Assembly (NCBI RefSeq): GCF_000424065.1
Contig: NZ_AUJE01000016.1
Span: 22,399 to 86,398 of the forward strand
Length of the DNA stretch: 64,000 bases
Direction of reading: 5' to 3'
From: Selenomonas ruminantium subsp. ruminantium ATCC 12561
Lineage (GTDB): Bacteria; Bacillota; Negativicutes; Selenomonadales; Selenomonadaceae
Positions 35,196 to 44,480 of the stretch are shown here, piece after piece. The notes below the pieces were generated by a model, which was not told the DNA's origin, made no database searches, and was given only the letters and a program-made list of their open reading frames with translations. A program made the position numbers and the translations under genes. Position 1 is the stretch's first letter. Each line of letters begins with the position of its first letter.

Positions 35196-38100
35196 TTATT
35201 GCGTATGTCCTTCTGCTAATTCCTGATAATACGCCTCCAGGCAGCGAGTATATTTCACCGGCGATAATGCATCGCTTTTTTTCATCATCTGCCGCAAATT
35301 TTTATGCAATAAATTCAATAATTCAATATTGCCAGCCAAGGAAATGACACGTTCTATATAGCTTTCCTTGTCAGAAGCTGCCAGTTCTTCCAGTCCTAAA
35401 CTGCTCAATATACTATAACCGAAGCGCGTATTGCGCCGCTCTCCATATAGTGACACTACCGGACACCCCATGTAAAGTGCATCTAAGGTCGTACTCCCCC
35501 CGGTATAAGGATAGGTATCCAATATAATATCTACATCCAAATACCGCTCCATATAATGCTCGTCCCCGGCTTCCAGCACCACCCTTTCCATGGGAAATCC
35601 CATCTTTTTCAACCTTTGGGCAGCAGCCTTGCGCAAGGAGGAGCTTTCAAACGGGATACTTTTGAGGAGCAGCCTAGCCTGAGGCAGTTTTTCTAAAATT
35701 ATACGCCACAACTGTAGAATATCATCATTCAGCTTGCGGTATTCCTGAAAAGAGGCCAACTGTATATAGCCTTTATTTATAGCAGGCGTTCCTAATGATT
35801 CCGGTACATCATTCCGTCCCACATAAGAAAACTGTGCGGGCATATATAGCGGTTTCTCTACAAAATATTCATCATGCATGCCGGGGGGGTCTACAATTCT
35901 GTCCGTCAGATAAAAGTCCACTGCCTTGAATCCTGCCGTGCAAAGGCTGCCAAGTCCGGAAATTTGTATTTCTGCAGGCCGATAAGCTAGGATAGGCAGG
36001 CCGCTGCCACAAGAATGACTAGCCAGATCTACCAGAATATCAATATTGGCCGCTCTGATCTTCTGTGCCGCTTCTTCCAGCGGCAAGCCCGACAAGATAT
36101 GCCATTCACCAGCTCGTTCTTTTAATGATTCCGTGTAACCATCACTTTTTTCATTCAACTGAAACCCGACCACAGTAAACTGCTCCCGCTCATAGCAGGC
36201 GAAAAGACCGTAATAAATGGGAAACATGGCATGACGACGAAAATCCGGAGACAGATAGCCAATCCGCAGCTTAGTTCTTCGCATTTTTTTTGACACAGTT
36301 GATGCCAATGGCTTTATCTTCCCAATCTGCTGCACATAATACTGCTGCCGCTGCCAGATTTCAGCAGAGCTGTAAGGTAAATAGTGACTCGCCAACAAAT
36401 ACGAACTGATTGTATCCAGCTGCTCTGCCAGTCCCACATCACAACGACTAGCCTTAAGATACTCCTGCTCGCATTCCTTAAGATAGCACATAGAAGCAGC
36501 ACTATCAGCACAGGCGATATGCACCTGCCATTGCAATGCAGCGTCCATATTCTCCGTGCCTTGTTCCAACAAATTGACTGCTTCATGTGCTGCCTGATAG
36601 CGTAAGACAAAATCTCCCAGCCGTCCAGCCCGTTCACTTAGATAAAGCAATTGTTTTATCTGCTGTGAGGATGCCTTCGCAGCTAGGTGGATTTTATCCA
36701 CGGGACGATTCTCCAGCATTTTCTCATAGGCTTGTTCCATGCGCTGAACGTATTTGGCCGGCGATAAGGCATCACTTTGCCACATCATCTGGCGCAGATT
36801 TTTATGTAATATGTCCAATAATTCAACATCATGAGCCAGTACTACTGCGCGGTTGATATAGGCTTCTATGCTGTCCACAGCCAATTCCGCTAAACCTGCA
36901 CTATGTAAAATACTATATCCGAAACGAGTATTGCGCCGTTCTCCATAAAGACTCACCACCGGGCATCCCATATAAAGCGCATCCAGCGTTGTACTGCCGC
37001 CGGTATAGGGATAGGTGTCTAAAACGATATCGAAGTTCAGATACCGCTCCATATAATCATGCGTAGCCCCTTCCCAATCTACCCGCTCCAAAGGAAATCC
37101 CAGTGTCTTAAGCCTGTTTTTTGCTTCTTCCAGCAGGCTTTTGCTGTAAAAAGAAACACTTTTCAACATGAGTCTTGCGTTGGGAACCTGTTTCAGTATC
37201 TCTTTCCATGCCAGCAGCATCTCATCATTCAGTTTGCGATAATTTTGTACCACCGCAAACTGGATGTACCCTTTTTCCTTGCCGGGCGTACCGGCCGAAG
37301 CCGGCAAATCGTCTGCTCCGGCATAGGAAAACTGTGCCGGCATATATAATGGCTTTTCCACAAAATAACGGTCATGCAGACCTAGCGGATCCACAATTTC
37401 ATCCGTAATATAATAATCCACCGCCGAAATTCCCGCTGTACACAGGCTTCCCAAACCAGAAATCTGTACTCTGGCCGGCCGATAAGCTAAAATGGGCAGA
37501 CCTGTATTGCTGGAATGACTAGCCAAATCCACCAGAATATCAATGGCATCTGCCCTTATCTTCCGGGCCGCTTCCTGCCTGGATAAGTCATGGATATCGT
37601 AATATTCATCCGCCAAAGAACGAATCATGTCCGTATGTCCATCGCTATCACTGTTCAGCTGATAGGCAATGACCGTAAAACGTTCCTTGTCATAACAGGC
37701 AAAGAAACCATAATAGATTGGAAACATCGCATGACGCCGAAAATCCGGAGACAAATAGCCTACCCGTATTTTCCCCTGAGGCTTTCGGGGCGGCAATGCA
37801 GGCAAAGGCGTGATATTTTCCGCTATCATCTGCGCATATACTTGCTGTCTCTGCCATATCTCTGCTGTGGTATAAGGCTTGTAATGGCAAATCAGCAAAT
37901 AGGCACTATAGGTGTTCAGCTTTTTGTCTATGTCGGTCACACAAGCTAATGCAGCCAGATATTCCTGTTCCGCTTCATCATAAATCCCTAAATCTACAGC
38001 AGCATGCGCCAGCGAATTATGCATATTCAGCAGCCAAAAATCAGGCAGTTCTTCCCTGTTCCCCTTGAGCATATCCACAGCTTCCCGGCTGGCACGATAA

Positions 38101-40103
38101 CGCTGGACAAAATCCCAGCTGCTGTCTGCCGCCTCACTGAGAAAGCACAGATATTGCAAGCGGTAAGGAATCTGCTTATCTTTTACCGCCTGCTGCAAAT
38201 AATTCTGCGCTGCAGCCGCATACTTTTTTTTGTCTAGGGAAAGATAGGCCTCTCCCAGACAGCCATATATCTGTGTCCGGATATTTGCCTTGTATGAATC
38301 TTGAAGAGCCTTTTCTCCGCAGGCAATCAATTCCGCCCAGGCATGTATTTTTTTATATGCCTCCAGTTTCTGAATAATGGGTGCCATTGTCTCTAGCATT
38401 CCTAATCCTCTGCTCTCATATTGTGCTATTTTGCTAATTTCTGTATTCTTATTTGGGATTGCCAAATTTTCGTAAAGAAGTTCCAATTCCTTCATATACG
38501 AACTGCCATCCATCAGAGGCGACATCTGCATACGTCTCTGCAGCGTACCACGATAATGTTGCAAACGCTGCGTATCTGTTGCTAACCTTACACAAATATC
38601 GATGTATTCGGCATAAGTATAAGCACATAATTCCTCCAGCTGCATATTCTTCATTATGGAATAGCCAAAACGGCTGTTATGTGTTTGTCCGACCAAAGTT
38701 ACTACCGGTACGCCGGCAAACAGTGCATCACAGGTAGTTGTGCCGCCGGGGTACGGAAACGTATCCAGGGCAATATCAATCTTTTCATAAGCAGAAAGAT
38801 AGTCTTTGCTATGCCCCTCCCAATGCACCCTTCTTATGTCAATTCCTGCCGCTTCCATACGTTTTTGTGCCGTTTCCCGCCCTAAAGACGAATCAAACGT
38901 CTTTCCTTTGAGAAACAATCTGGCATCAGGCAGCAGCTGCATAACAGCCGCCCAAGCCCTCAGCATCTTGTCCGTAATCTTGGCAAATTTATTCAGCGTC
39001 CCCAAGGTTATATAACCATTTGCTAAAAACGGCAGCGGTGAAACTTTCGGCGATTTATTTATCCAAAAGCAACATAAATGCGTATGAGGCAAACGCAATA
39101 ATTTTTCTGTGAAGTATTCGTCATTTTCACCAGGCGGATCAACATGTATATCCGTCAAAAAATAATCCACGGCCTCCATTCCTGTGCTGTCAAACCAACC
39201 CACACCGCATATTTGTATCGGCGCTGGCTTATAGGCCAGAATCTCCAAACAATTATTGGCCGTATGACCGGATGGTTCAAAGAGTATATCAATCTCATCA
39301 TGATGAATCAAAGCAGCAGCTTCCTGTGCCGATAGTGAGCAGATATTACGCCAGACAGTCACATTCTCGGCCAGCGTACGGCTGATATCATCCTCTGCTG
39401 TTTTAGCATAGGCATATACCTCAAAGCGGGCTTTATCATAAGCTGTCAGCATAACATAGGTAAAAACAGCTACTACTGAATAACAGAAATCTGCCGATAC
39501 ATATCCAACCCGTATTTTTTTATGGCTATACGGCTGCTTATAAACGTAAGGTTTAATATCCGCCAGTAAATCATTATACCTCTTGATGGCCTGAAACATT
39601 TCTGTCTGTGGCATTTCCAGATAATGCAGGTAAAACAGCATGGTACTGTATTCCAGCAAGGCCCCGGGATTATCCGGCAATCTGCTCGAAGCCAGTTCAT
39701 AGGCGGCGGCCTTATCAGCATTTCCCAGTTCGGCCTCTACAATCGCCAACACGTTATATAGCAGTGCTTTTTGCCAGGATGGCAATGGAGCCGCCAGTCC
39801 TGCCTGACCACTGGTTAACACCTGCTTATAATCCTTTTGCAGATAGGCCAGTTGAGCACGGAAAACATGCCAATAGGGCTGCGGCTTGAAGTGTTTCTCC
39901 ATAAAAGCCAAAGCCTTACCAGCCTCCTCAACCTGGCCGCCATCAATAAATACCGCTGTGATTGTTTCCCATAAGCTGCGGTTGCGGGGAAGTAATTCGG
40001 CAATCTGTTTGGCAATGACAGCAGCTGCCGGCATATCATTTACTGCTTTATAAGCCGCCAGCTTTTTTTCTAAGCTGCGACATTCATTCCTATTTTGCTG
40101 CAT
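35196..40103 (-). CDS. Giant protein with three GT41 (OGT/SPINDLY-like) modules
   Basis: A 1635-residue protein. After a TPR region (1-190), three GT41 modules start near 197, 777 and 1277, separated by TPR helices. Each has an N-terminal GY[VL]S[AP]DF block, an IQI(C/S)G(V/L)G block and a nucleotide-binding PY[PT]GG[ST]TT.DAL block with a following RFGYSI. Modules 2 and 3 are very alike: both have GYLSPDFRRHAMFPIYYG and identical SLYGERRNTRFGYSIL. Module 1 has GYVSADFCYSVV and lacks the RRH residues, so it may be less active. The family puts GlcNAc or similar on Ser/Thr; flagellin is the likely target. The start follows GAGGGG. Confidence 0.85.
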   Translation of the reverse strand: MQQNRNECRSLEKKLAAYKAVNDMPAAAVIAKQIAELLPRNRSLWETITAVFIDGGQVEEAGKALAFMEKHFKPQPYWHVFRAQLAYLQKDYKQVLTSGQAGLAAPLPSWQKALLYNVLAIVEAELGNADKAAAYELASSRLPDNPGALLEYSTMLFYLHYLEMPQTEMFQAIKRYNDLLADIKPYVYKQPYSHKKIRVGYVSADFCYSVVAVFTYVMLTAYDKARFEVYAYAKTAEDDISRTLAENVTVWRNICSLSAQEAAALIHHDEIDILFEPSGHTANNCLEILAYKPAPIQICGVGWFDSTGMEAVDYFLTDIHVDPPGENDEYFTEKLLRLPHTHLCCFWINKSPKVSPLPFLANGYITLGTLNKFAKITDKMLRAWAAVMQLLPDARLFLKGKTFDSSLGRETAQKRMEAAGIDIRRVHWEGHSKDYLSAYEKIDIALDTFPYPGGTTTCDALFAGVPVVTLVGQTHNSRFGYSIMKNMQLEELCAYTYAEYIDICVRLATDTQRLQHYRGTLQRRMQMSPLMDGSSYMKELELLYENLAIPNKNTEISKIAQYESRGLGMLETMAPIIQKLEAYKKIHAWAELIACGEKALQDSYKANIRTQIYGCLGEAYLSLDKKKYAAAAQNYLQQAVKDKQIPYRLQYLCFLSEAADSSWDFVQRYRASREAVDMLKGNREELPDFWLLNMHNSLAHAAVDLGIYDEAEQEYLAALACVTDIDKKLNTYSAYLLICHYKPYTTAEIWQRQQVYAQMIAENITPLPALPPRKPQGKIRVGYLSPDFRRHAMFPIYYGFFACYDKERFTVIAYQLNSDSDGHTDMIRSLADEYYDIHDLSRQEAARKIRADAIDILVDLASHSSNTGLPILAYRPARVQISGLGSLCTAGISAVDYYITDEIVDPLGLHDRYFVEKPLYMPAQFSYAGADDLPASAGTPGKEKGYIQFAVVQNYRKLNDEMLLAWKEILKQVPNARLMLKSVSFYSKSLLEEAKNRLKTLGFPLERVDWEGATHDYMERYLNFDIVLDTYPYTGGSTTLDALYMGCPVVSLYGERRNTRFGYSILHSAGLAELAVDSIEAYINRAVVLAHDVELLDILHKNLRQMMWQSDALSPAKYVQRMEQAYEKMLENRPVDKIHLAAKASSQQIKQLLYLSERAGRLGDFVLRYQAAHEAVNLLEQGTENMDAALQWQVHIACADSAASMCYLKECEQEYLKASRCDVGLAEQLDTISSYLLASHYLPYSSAEIWQRQQYYVQQIGKIKPLASTVSKKMRRTKLRIGYLSPDFRRHAMFPIYYGLFACYEREQFTVVGFQLNEKSDGYTESLKERAGEWHILSGLPLEEAAQKIRAANIDILVDLASHSCGSGLPILAYRPAEIQISGLGSLCTAGFKAVDFYLTDRIVDPPGMHDEYFVEKPLYMPAQFSYVGRNDVPESLGTPAINKGYIQLASFQEYRKLNDDILQLWRIILEKLPQARLLLKSIPFESSSLRKAAAQRLKKMGFPMERVVLEAGDEHYMERYLDVDIILDTYPYTGGSTTLDALYMGCPVVSLYGERRNTRFGYSILSSLGLEELAASDKESYIERVISLAGNIELLNLLHKNLRQMMKKSDALSPVKYTRCLEAYYQELAEGHTQ

Positions 40104-40146
40104 TACATCCCCTCCTATCTCATTGCCCCATTTCTAATACGATCAG

Positions 40147-41007
40147 TTATTCAACCAGTGCTTGCAAAAGCACAAAATCAACTTCCGGCATTTCAGCCGC
40201 ATAAGCTAAAGCTTTGTCCACATCTCCCTGCACCTTTGACAGAACCGCCAGATTGGCTAAGGTTTTCGTATAATAGCTGTCAATTTCCAATGCCTTTTCC
40301 AGCAGCAATTGTGCATTAGCAAAATCCCTTGCGATAAAATAACCGCCAGCAAATTTATTTAACAGTTTGACTTTTTCAGTCAACGAAGCATCCTTAGCAA
40401 ACACTTGTTTTATAATATCTTCTGCAGCAGCAGTGTCATTATTGCCTTGTTCCACTGTTTCTGCCTTATCTTCCATAGGCTTTAGATTGCTATCGTTTAT
40501 GGGCACCGGCTGCGGCTCTTTTTCGTTCCACAATTCTGCTACCAGCGGGTAATTTTCCACTAGCCATTCCCTATCTGTACGCCAGGTGTAATCCGCCCCT
40601 TCTTTTATGTCCTCCCGCTCTGCATCTGTCAACCGCTGCGGATAATTTTGCAGGACAAATGTATATAACGCCATCGCATCATCTATACGTTCTTCTAACA
40701 GGCATATTTTTGCCAGCAGCAGACGTGCTCCTATATGTTCCGGTGCAAAGTGCAGGGTATTATCGATCCATGCGATTCCCCGTTCATAATCGCCAATCAG
40801 GAAGTACGCCTGTGCCCCCTGAAAAATCACCTCCGGATCATAGCACTGTTTTTCAATCAGTTCCGCTAACGTGCTTAATGCATCTGCATATTGCATATCG
40901 TCCATCTGCTGAGTCAGTTGAGCTTTCAATTCTTGTATCTGCTGATTTTCCAGCTTGCTTTTTTGCTGATTTTTCTTTTTATTCATTTTTTTACTATTCT
41001 TCCCCAT
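40147..41007 (-). CDS. TPR-repeat protein, paralogue of the one at 29123
   Basis: A 286-residue protein with a Lys/Asn-rich start (MGKNSKKMNKKKNQQ). TPR-like repeats follow: QAYFLIGDYERGIAWIDNTL, ARLLLAKICLLEERIDDAMALY, and a C-terminal pair. It aligns by eye with the protein at 29123 over almost the whole length, apart from the basic N-terminal tail. There is no enzyme domain. It lies between the triple-GT41 gene and a GT2-TPR gene, with a GGGAGG start site, and may hold glycosyltransferase and substrate together. This role is inferred. Confidence 0.7.
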   Translation of the reverse strand: MGKNSKKMNKKKNQQKSKLENQQIQELKAQLTQQMDDMQYADALSTLAELIEKQCYDPEVIFQGAQAYFLIGDYERGIAWIDNTLHFAPEHIGARLLLAKICLLEERIDDAMALYTFVLQNYPQRLTDAEREDIKEGADYTWRTDREWLVENYPLVAELWNEKEPQPVPINDSNLKPMEDKAETVEQGNNDTAAAEDIIKQVFAKDASLTEKVKLLNKFAGGYFIARDFANAQLLLEKALEIDSYYTKTLANLAVLSKVQGDVDKALAYAAEMPEVDFVLLQALVE

Positions 41008-41031
41008 GGCAATACCTCCCGTTGTCCATAA

Positions 41032-42168
41032 TTATTCATTATTGTTATTTCGTGACAGAATATTTTTTTCCTGCTCCAAACAGTATGTCTGAGCACGCAG
41101 CAAGGATTTTTGCAAAAGGGGTACATGAGGGAACTCTTGGACAGCTTTAGTCAGTACCTTCAAACCAGCTTGGACCTCGCCCCTTTCCACCATGCTTTCT
41201 CCCTGCATCATCAGACTGTACGGCAAAAGTTCATACACCGGACTTACCGGCGACATGTTCTCCGTTGCTTCCAACCCAGCTTCTACATAGCTGAGGGCCT
41301 TCTGCCGTTCCCCCTGTTCCCACAAGTAATGACCCATTAACTGCAGAAAATAGGCGCGATCTCCTGCCTGCAGGGCCTCCTGAATCATTTCTGTTATCTT
41401 TTCCGCAGGAAGTCCGGCAGAGTAGGCAGCCTTGACGCGTATTTTATGGATATAACTGATCAATCCTGCCAGCTTATCGGAAAACTGCAGACATTTTTCA
41501 CTCATGGCCAGGGCTTTTTCATATTCCCCCAGGCCATAATAACAATCCATTAAATAACGATAATCCATGGGCTGCATTTCATAATCGGAGCGTTCCTGCC
41601 TTTTCAGGAGCATTTGCAAATTGCGTTTCAACTTCCCCTTGATCAGGCTGGCTGAATAGCCAGTATGATAAAACAGCAGCCGGTCATCCTGCAACAATTC
41701 CATCCCCTCCGGAATCTGCAGGGTTTCATGAATACTCCCTTGATAAGTACATCCCCTACGGAATATCCTGCACTGCACACTGACCTCAATAAATTGATCC
41801 GTCTCACTCTCCACATCAATATCCACACGAGGAGCGCACAGGCCGGCGACCTGTGGTTTGCTGTTCAGCTGCGAAATAATCAGCCGCAGTTTCTTCAGAA
41901 GTGAATCCGGAAAATATTCATCTGCATCCAGGAAAATCACCACATCTCCCCTTATCTGTTTTAAGGCAAAATTTCTGGCAGCTGCAAAATCATCCCGCCA
42001 TACATAAGAAACAACCCTGGCACCGCTATTTTGAGCAATCGTCACGCTTTCATCCACCGAACCGGTGTCAACCACTACGAGTTCATCCGCGACATATTTC
42101 ATATTCGCTAACCAGCGTGGCAAATTCTTTGCTTCATTTTTCACCATACAAAGGGCTGAAATATACAA
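41032..42168 (-). CDS. GT2 glycosyltransferase with TPR tail
   Basis: About 378 residues. A TTG start 8 nt after AAGGAG gives MYISALCMVKNEAKNL, matching the paralogues. An earlier ATG at 42198 would begin inside the upstream gene. Motifs are VVDTGSVDES, FLDADEYF and HETLQIPEG, with FYHTGYSASLIKGKLKRNLQMLL shared by the set. TPR-like repeats (YRYLMDCYYGLGEYEKALAM and later) follow. It overlaps the end of the upstream two-domain transferase gene slightly or abuts it, so the two are cotranslated. A flagellin-glycan role is inferred from position. Confidence 0.82.
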   Translation of the reverse strand: MYISALCMVKNEAKNLPRWLANMKYVADELVVVDTGSVDESVTIAQNSGARVVSYVWRDDFAAARNFALKQIRGDVVIFLDADEYFPDSLLKKLRLIISQLNSKPQVAGLCAPRVDIDVESETDQFIEVSVQCRIFRRGCTYQGSIHETLQIPEGMELLQDDRLLFYHTGYSASLIKGKLKRNLQMLLKRQERSDYEMQPMDYRYLMDCYYGLGEYEKALAMSEKCLQFSDKLAGLISYIHKIRVKAAYSAGLPAEKITEMIQEALQAGDRAYFLQLMGHYLWEQGERQKALSYVEAGLEATENMSPVSPVYELLPYSLMMQGESMVERGEVQAGLKVLTKAVQEFPHVPLLQKSLLRAQTYCLEQEKNILSRNNNNE

Positions 42169-42173
42169 AGGTA

Positions 42174-44480
42174 TCACTCCTTCTGCATCTGCAGCCACTG
42201 TCCATCTTTGACCGTGATCATCCAGCCGCCAATAGATAAGTGCTTTTCTATTTGCTCTATGATCTCCTGAATTTTATCCCCATATTTTTGGATATCCTCC
42301 GCAATAATGATCAGCTGATATTCTCCCTCCAAAATATCGATAAACTGCCCCAGGTCTTCTGCATATAGCAAGGGATAAGAGCCTCCTATCTCTAAATCCG
42401 GTTTATGGCTTGTCGTGCCCTTAATATCGCCCTGGCGGCATAACGATCCTAAAATATATAAATCCATGGTGCTGCCGGCTTCATATTCAATGATCCGCAT
42501 CGGCTCATCCGAAAACTTTAAACTTGGCAGTATCGTCCTATAACGATGATAAAAATCTTTTCTTAAATTCCATTTTTGACAAAAATAATCATCATTACGC
42601 TGCATATACTGGTCATATTGAGTTCTTTCCTTTCCCAGCATACCGTTCGTAAGTTTATAAAAAGTCTTACTGCCAAAATGATGAATGAATGTATCCCTGC
42701 ATAACAGAATTTCATAGCCAGCTCTGCGAATCCGCATGCTATAATCATCATCCTCGAAGTTCCCCGGTGAATATGCCTCATCCATACCACCAATCTGCTC
42801 ATAAACTTCACGTTTGAACAACATACAAAAACCAACCAGCATCATCCATTTATGCCATTTACGCGGATCGCTTTTGTTATAAGCTGCAGCAAAGCTCTGC
42901 ATAGCCCTCATTGCAACAGGATCATTTTCATTAGGATAGGGGATTTCTATTTTCTGTAGATTGGAACAGCTATTGGTGACAGGACCTACGGCGCCAATTC
43001 CCGGCTCTGCATATAATGCCTGCCGTAAATTTGTGAGCCAATTTGTCGTTACCACCGTATCATTGTTCAGCAGGAGGATTTCCTGACCTCTGGCAATTTC
43101 CATTCCCTGATTGCATCCTTTTGGGAACCCTGCATTTTCTTTATTAGCTATCAGCCTTACATCGTTCTGCTGTTGCAGCCATTCCACCGAGCCATCCTGG
43201 GAGCCATTATCCACCACAATAATTTCATAGCTTCCCTTTTCCGTATATTGCCGAATGCTTTCAATCAATTGTTTCGTATAGATCAATAAATCCTTATTCA
43301 GAATAACAATACTGGTCAGAAGGGAATGTGCTGATTTCATGGAACCCACCTTATCATCTTTTACGCATGAATCATTACAATAGGCCGCTCGCAAATATTG
43401 CGAGGCATTCCTTGCCGCACCTAAGAAATCATCCTTCTCCATAGCAGTATAATAATCTGCATACTTCTCAATCTTTTTCATATAATCATTTATCAGGGAT
43501 GGCATATTTCCTACCGTCAAATTCCGTATATCTTCGGCAGAAGTCAAGGGTTTTTCATAGAGTTCTTTTGCTTTTAGCAAGGCTTTCCGAGCTTTTGCGC
43601 CTTCCATTTTTGACAATAAATGCTGTCCATAAAAAAAATAAACTTCTGGCAGATCCGGATATGCTTCTGCAGCCTTTTCCAATTCTTTTCCATAATCGGC
43701 CAATCCTGAAAGCCGCATTGCATTCAATAGTTTGCATACGATAGAATTGGTCTGTCCCATCAAACCGGTCTCCTGGCGATGTTTCAGCGCCAAAAGGCCA
43801 TAATGGATTGCCTTTTGGTAATCTTCCAACCCCATATAGCAATCCTGTAAATACCCATATTGGCGGGGATGTTCTCCGCCTTGCTCCTGAATCTCCCTTA
43901 AAAGAATTTGCAAATTACGCTGCAATTTTTCTTTGATAATCGTTCTGCTATAACCTGTATGAATAAATTGCAAATCCTTTAACAGGATAAATTCCCGATC
44001 CTTGCCATCTATTGCATAGTTTTGCAAGGATTCATGAACTTTTCCTGCAAATCTTAGTTGTTTTTCCCGACGAAAAACACGCATCTGCCAGGCCTGAGAC
44101 AGTATGCTTCCTCCCTGCTCAACATCAATATTCAAGAACGGCGTAATAAAACCTGCGATTTTTTTTTGCCGATTATATTTTTGCAACACAGTTCTTAGTT
44201 TTTTTTGCGATGGTTCATCAAAATATTCATCTGCGTCCAGCATAACCACCCAATCACCAGAAGCTTTATCCAAAGCAAAATTTTTGGCAGCTGAGAAATC
44301 GCTGCACCAGGGGAATTCATAAACAACAGCCCCTTCCTCCCGGGCAAGTTCTCTTGTTTCATCTGTTGAACCTGTATCCACAACAATAATCTCATCGGCA
44401 AATATTCTCACGCTATTTACCCAGTGGCGAATATTTTTAGCTTCATTCCTGGCGATGGTACAAGCAGATATCCTAAACAT
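42174..44480 (-). CDS. Two-domain GT2 glycosyltransferase (GT2-TPR-GT2)
   Basis: A 768-residue protein with two GT-A domains. Domain 1 (1-240) has MFRISACTIARNEAKNI, VDTGSTDETR and MLDADEYF. TPR helices follow to about 350. Domain 2 (from about 388) has TSIVILNKDLLIYTKQLIES, VVDNGSQDGSVEWL, NKENAGFPKGCNQG and LLLNNDTVV, then GNFEDDDYSMR, all typical of rhamnosyl- or glycosyl-extending GT2 enzymes. The last 120 residues hold a methyltransferase-like remnant (MRIIEYEAGSTMDLYILG). A good AGGAGG start site is present. It overlaps the neighbouring upstream gene by 8 bp. Confidence 0.85.
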   Translation of the reverse strand: MFRISACTIARNEAKNIRHWVNSVRIFADEIIVVDTGSTDETRELAREEGAVVYEFPWCSDFSAAKNFALDKASGDWVVMLDADEYFDEPSQKKLRTVLQKYNRQKKIAGFITPFLNIDVEQGGSILSQAWQMRVFRREKQLRFAGKVHESLQNYAIDGKDREFILLKDLQFIHTGYSRTIIKEKLQRNLQILLREIQEQGGEHPRQYGYLQDCYMGLEDYQKAIHYGLLALKHRQETGLMGQTNSIVCKLLNAMRLSGLADYGKELEKAAEAYPDLPEVYFFYGQHLLSKMEGAKARKALLKAKELYEKPLTSAEDIRNLTVGNMPSLINDYMKKIEKYADYYTAMEKDDFLGAARNASQYLRAAYCNDSCVKDDKVGSMKSAHSLLTSIVILNKDLLIYTKQLIESIRQYTEKGSYEIIVVDNGSQDGSVEWLQQQNDVRLIANKENAGFPKGCNQGMEIARGQEILLLNNDTVVTTNWLTNLRQALYAEPGIGAVGPVTNSCSNLQKIEIPYPNENDPVAMRAMQSFAAAYNKSDPRKWHKWMMLVGFCMLFKREVYEQIGGMDEAYSPGNFEDDDYSMRIRRAGYEILLCRDTFIHHFGSKTFYKLTNGMLGKERTQYDQYMQRNDDYFCQKWNLRKDFYHRYRTILPSLKFSDEPMRIIEYEAGSTMDLYILGSLCRQGDIKGTTSHKPDLEIGGSYPLLYAEDLGQFIDILEGEYQLIIIAEDIQKYGDKIQEIIEQIEKHLSIGGWMITVKDGQWLQMQKE

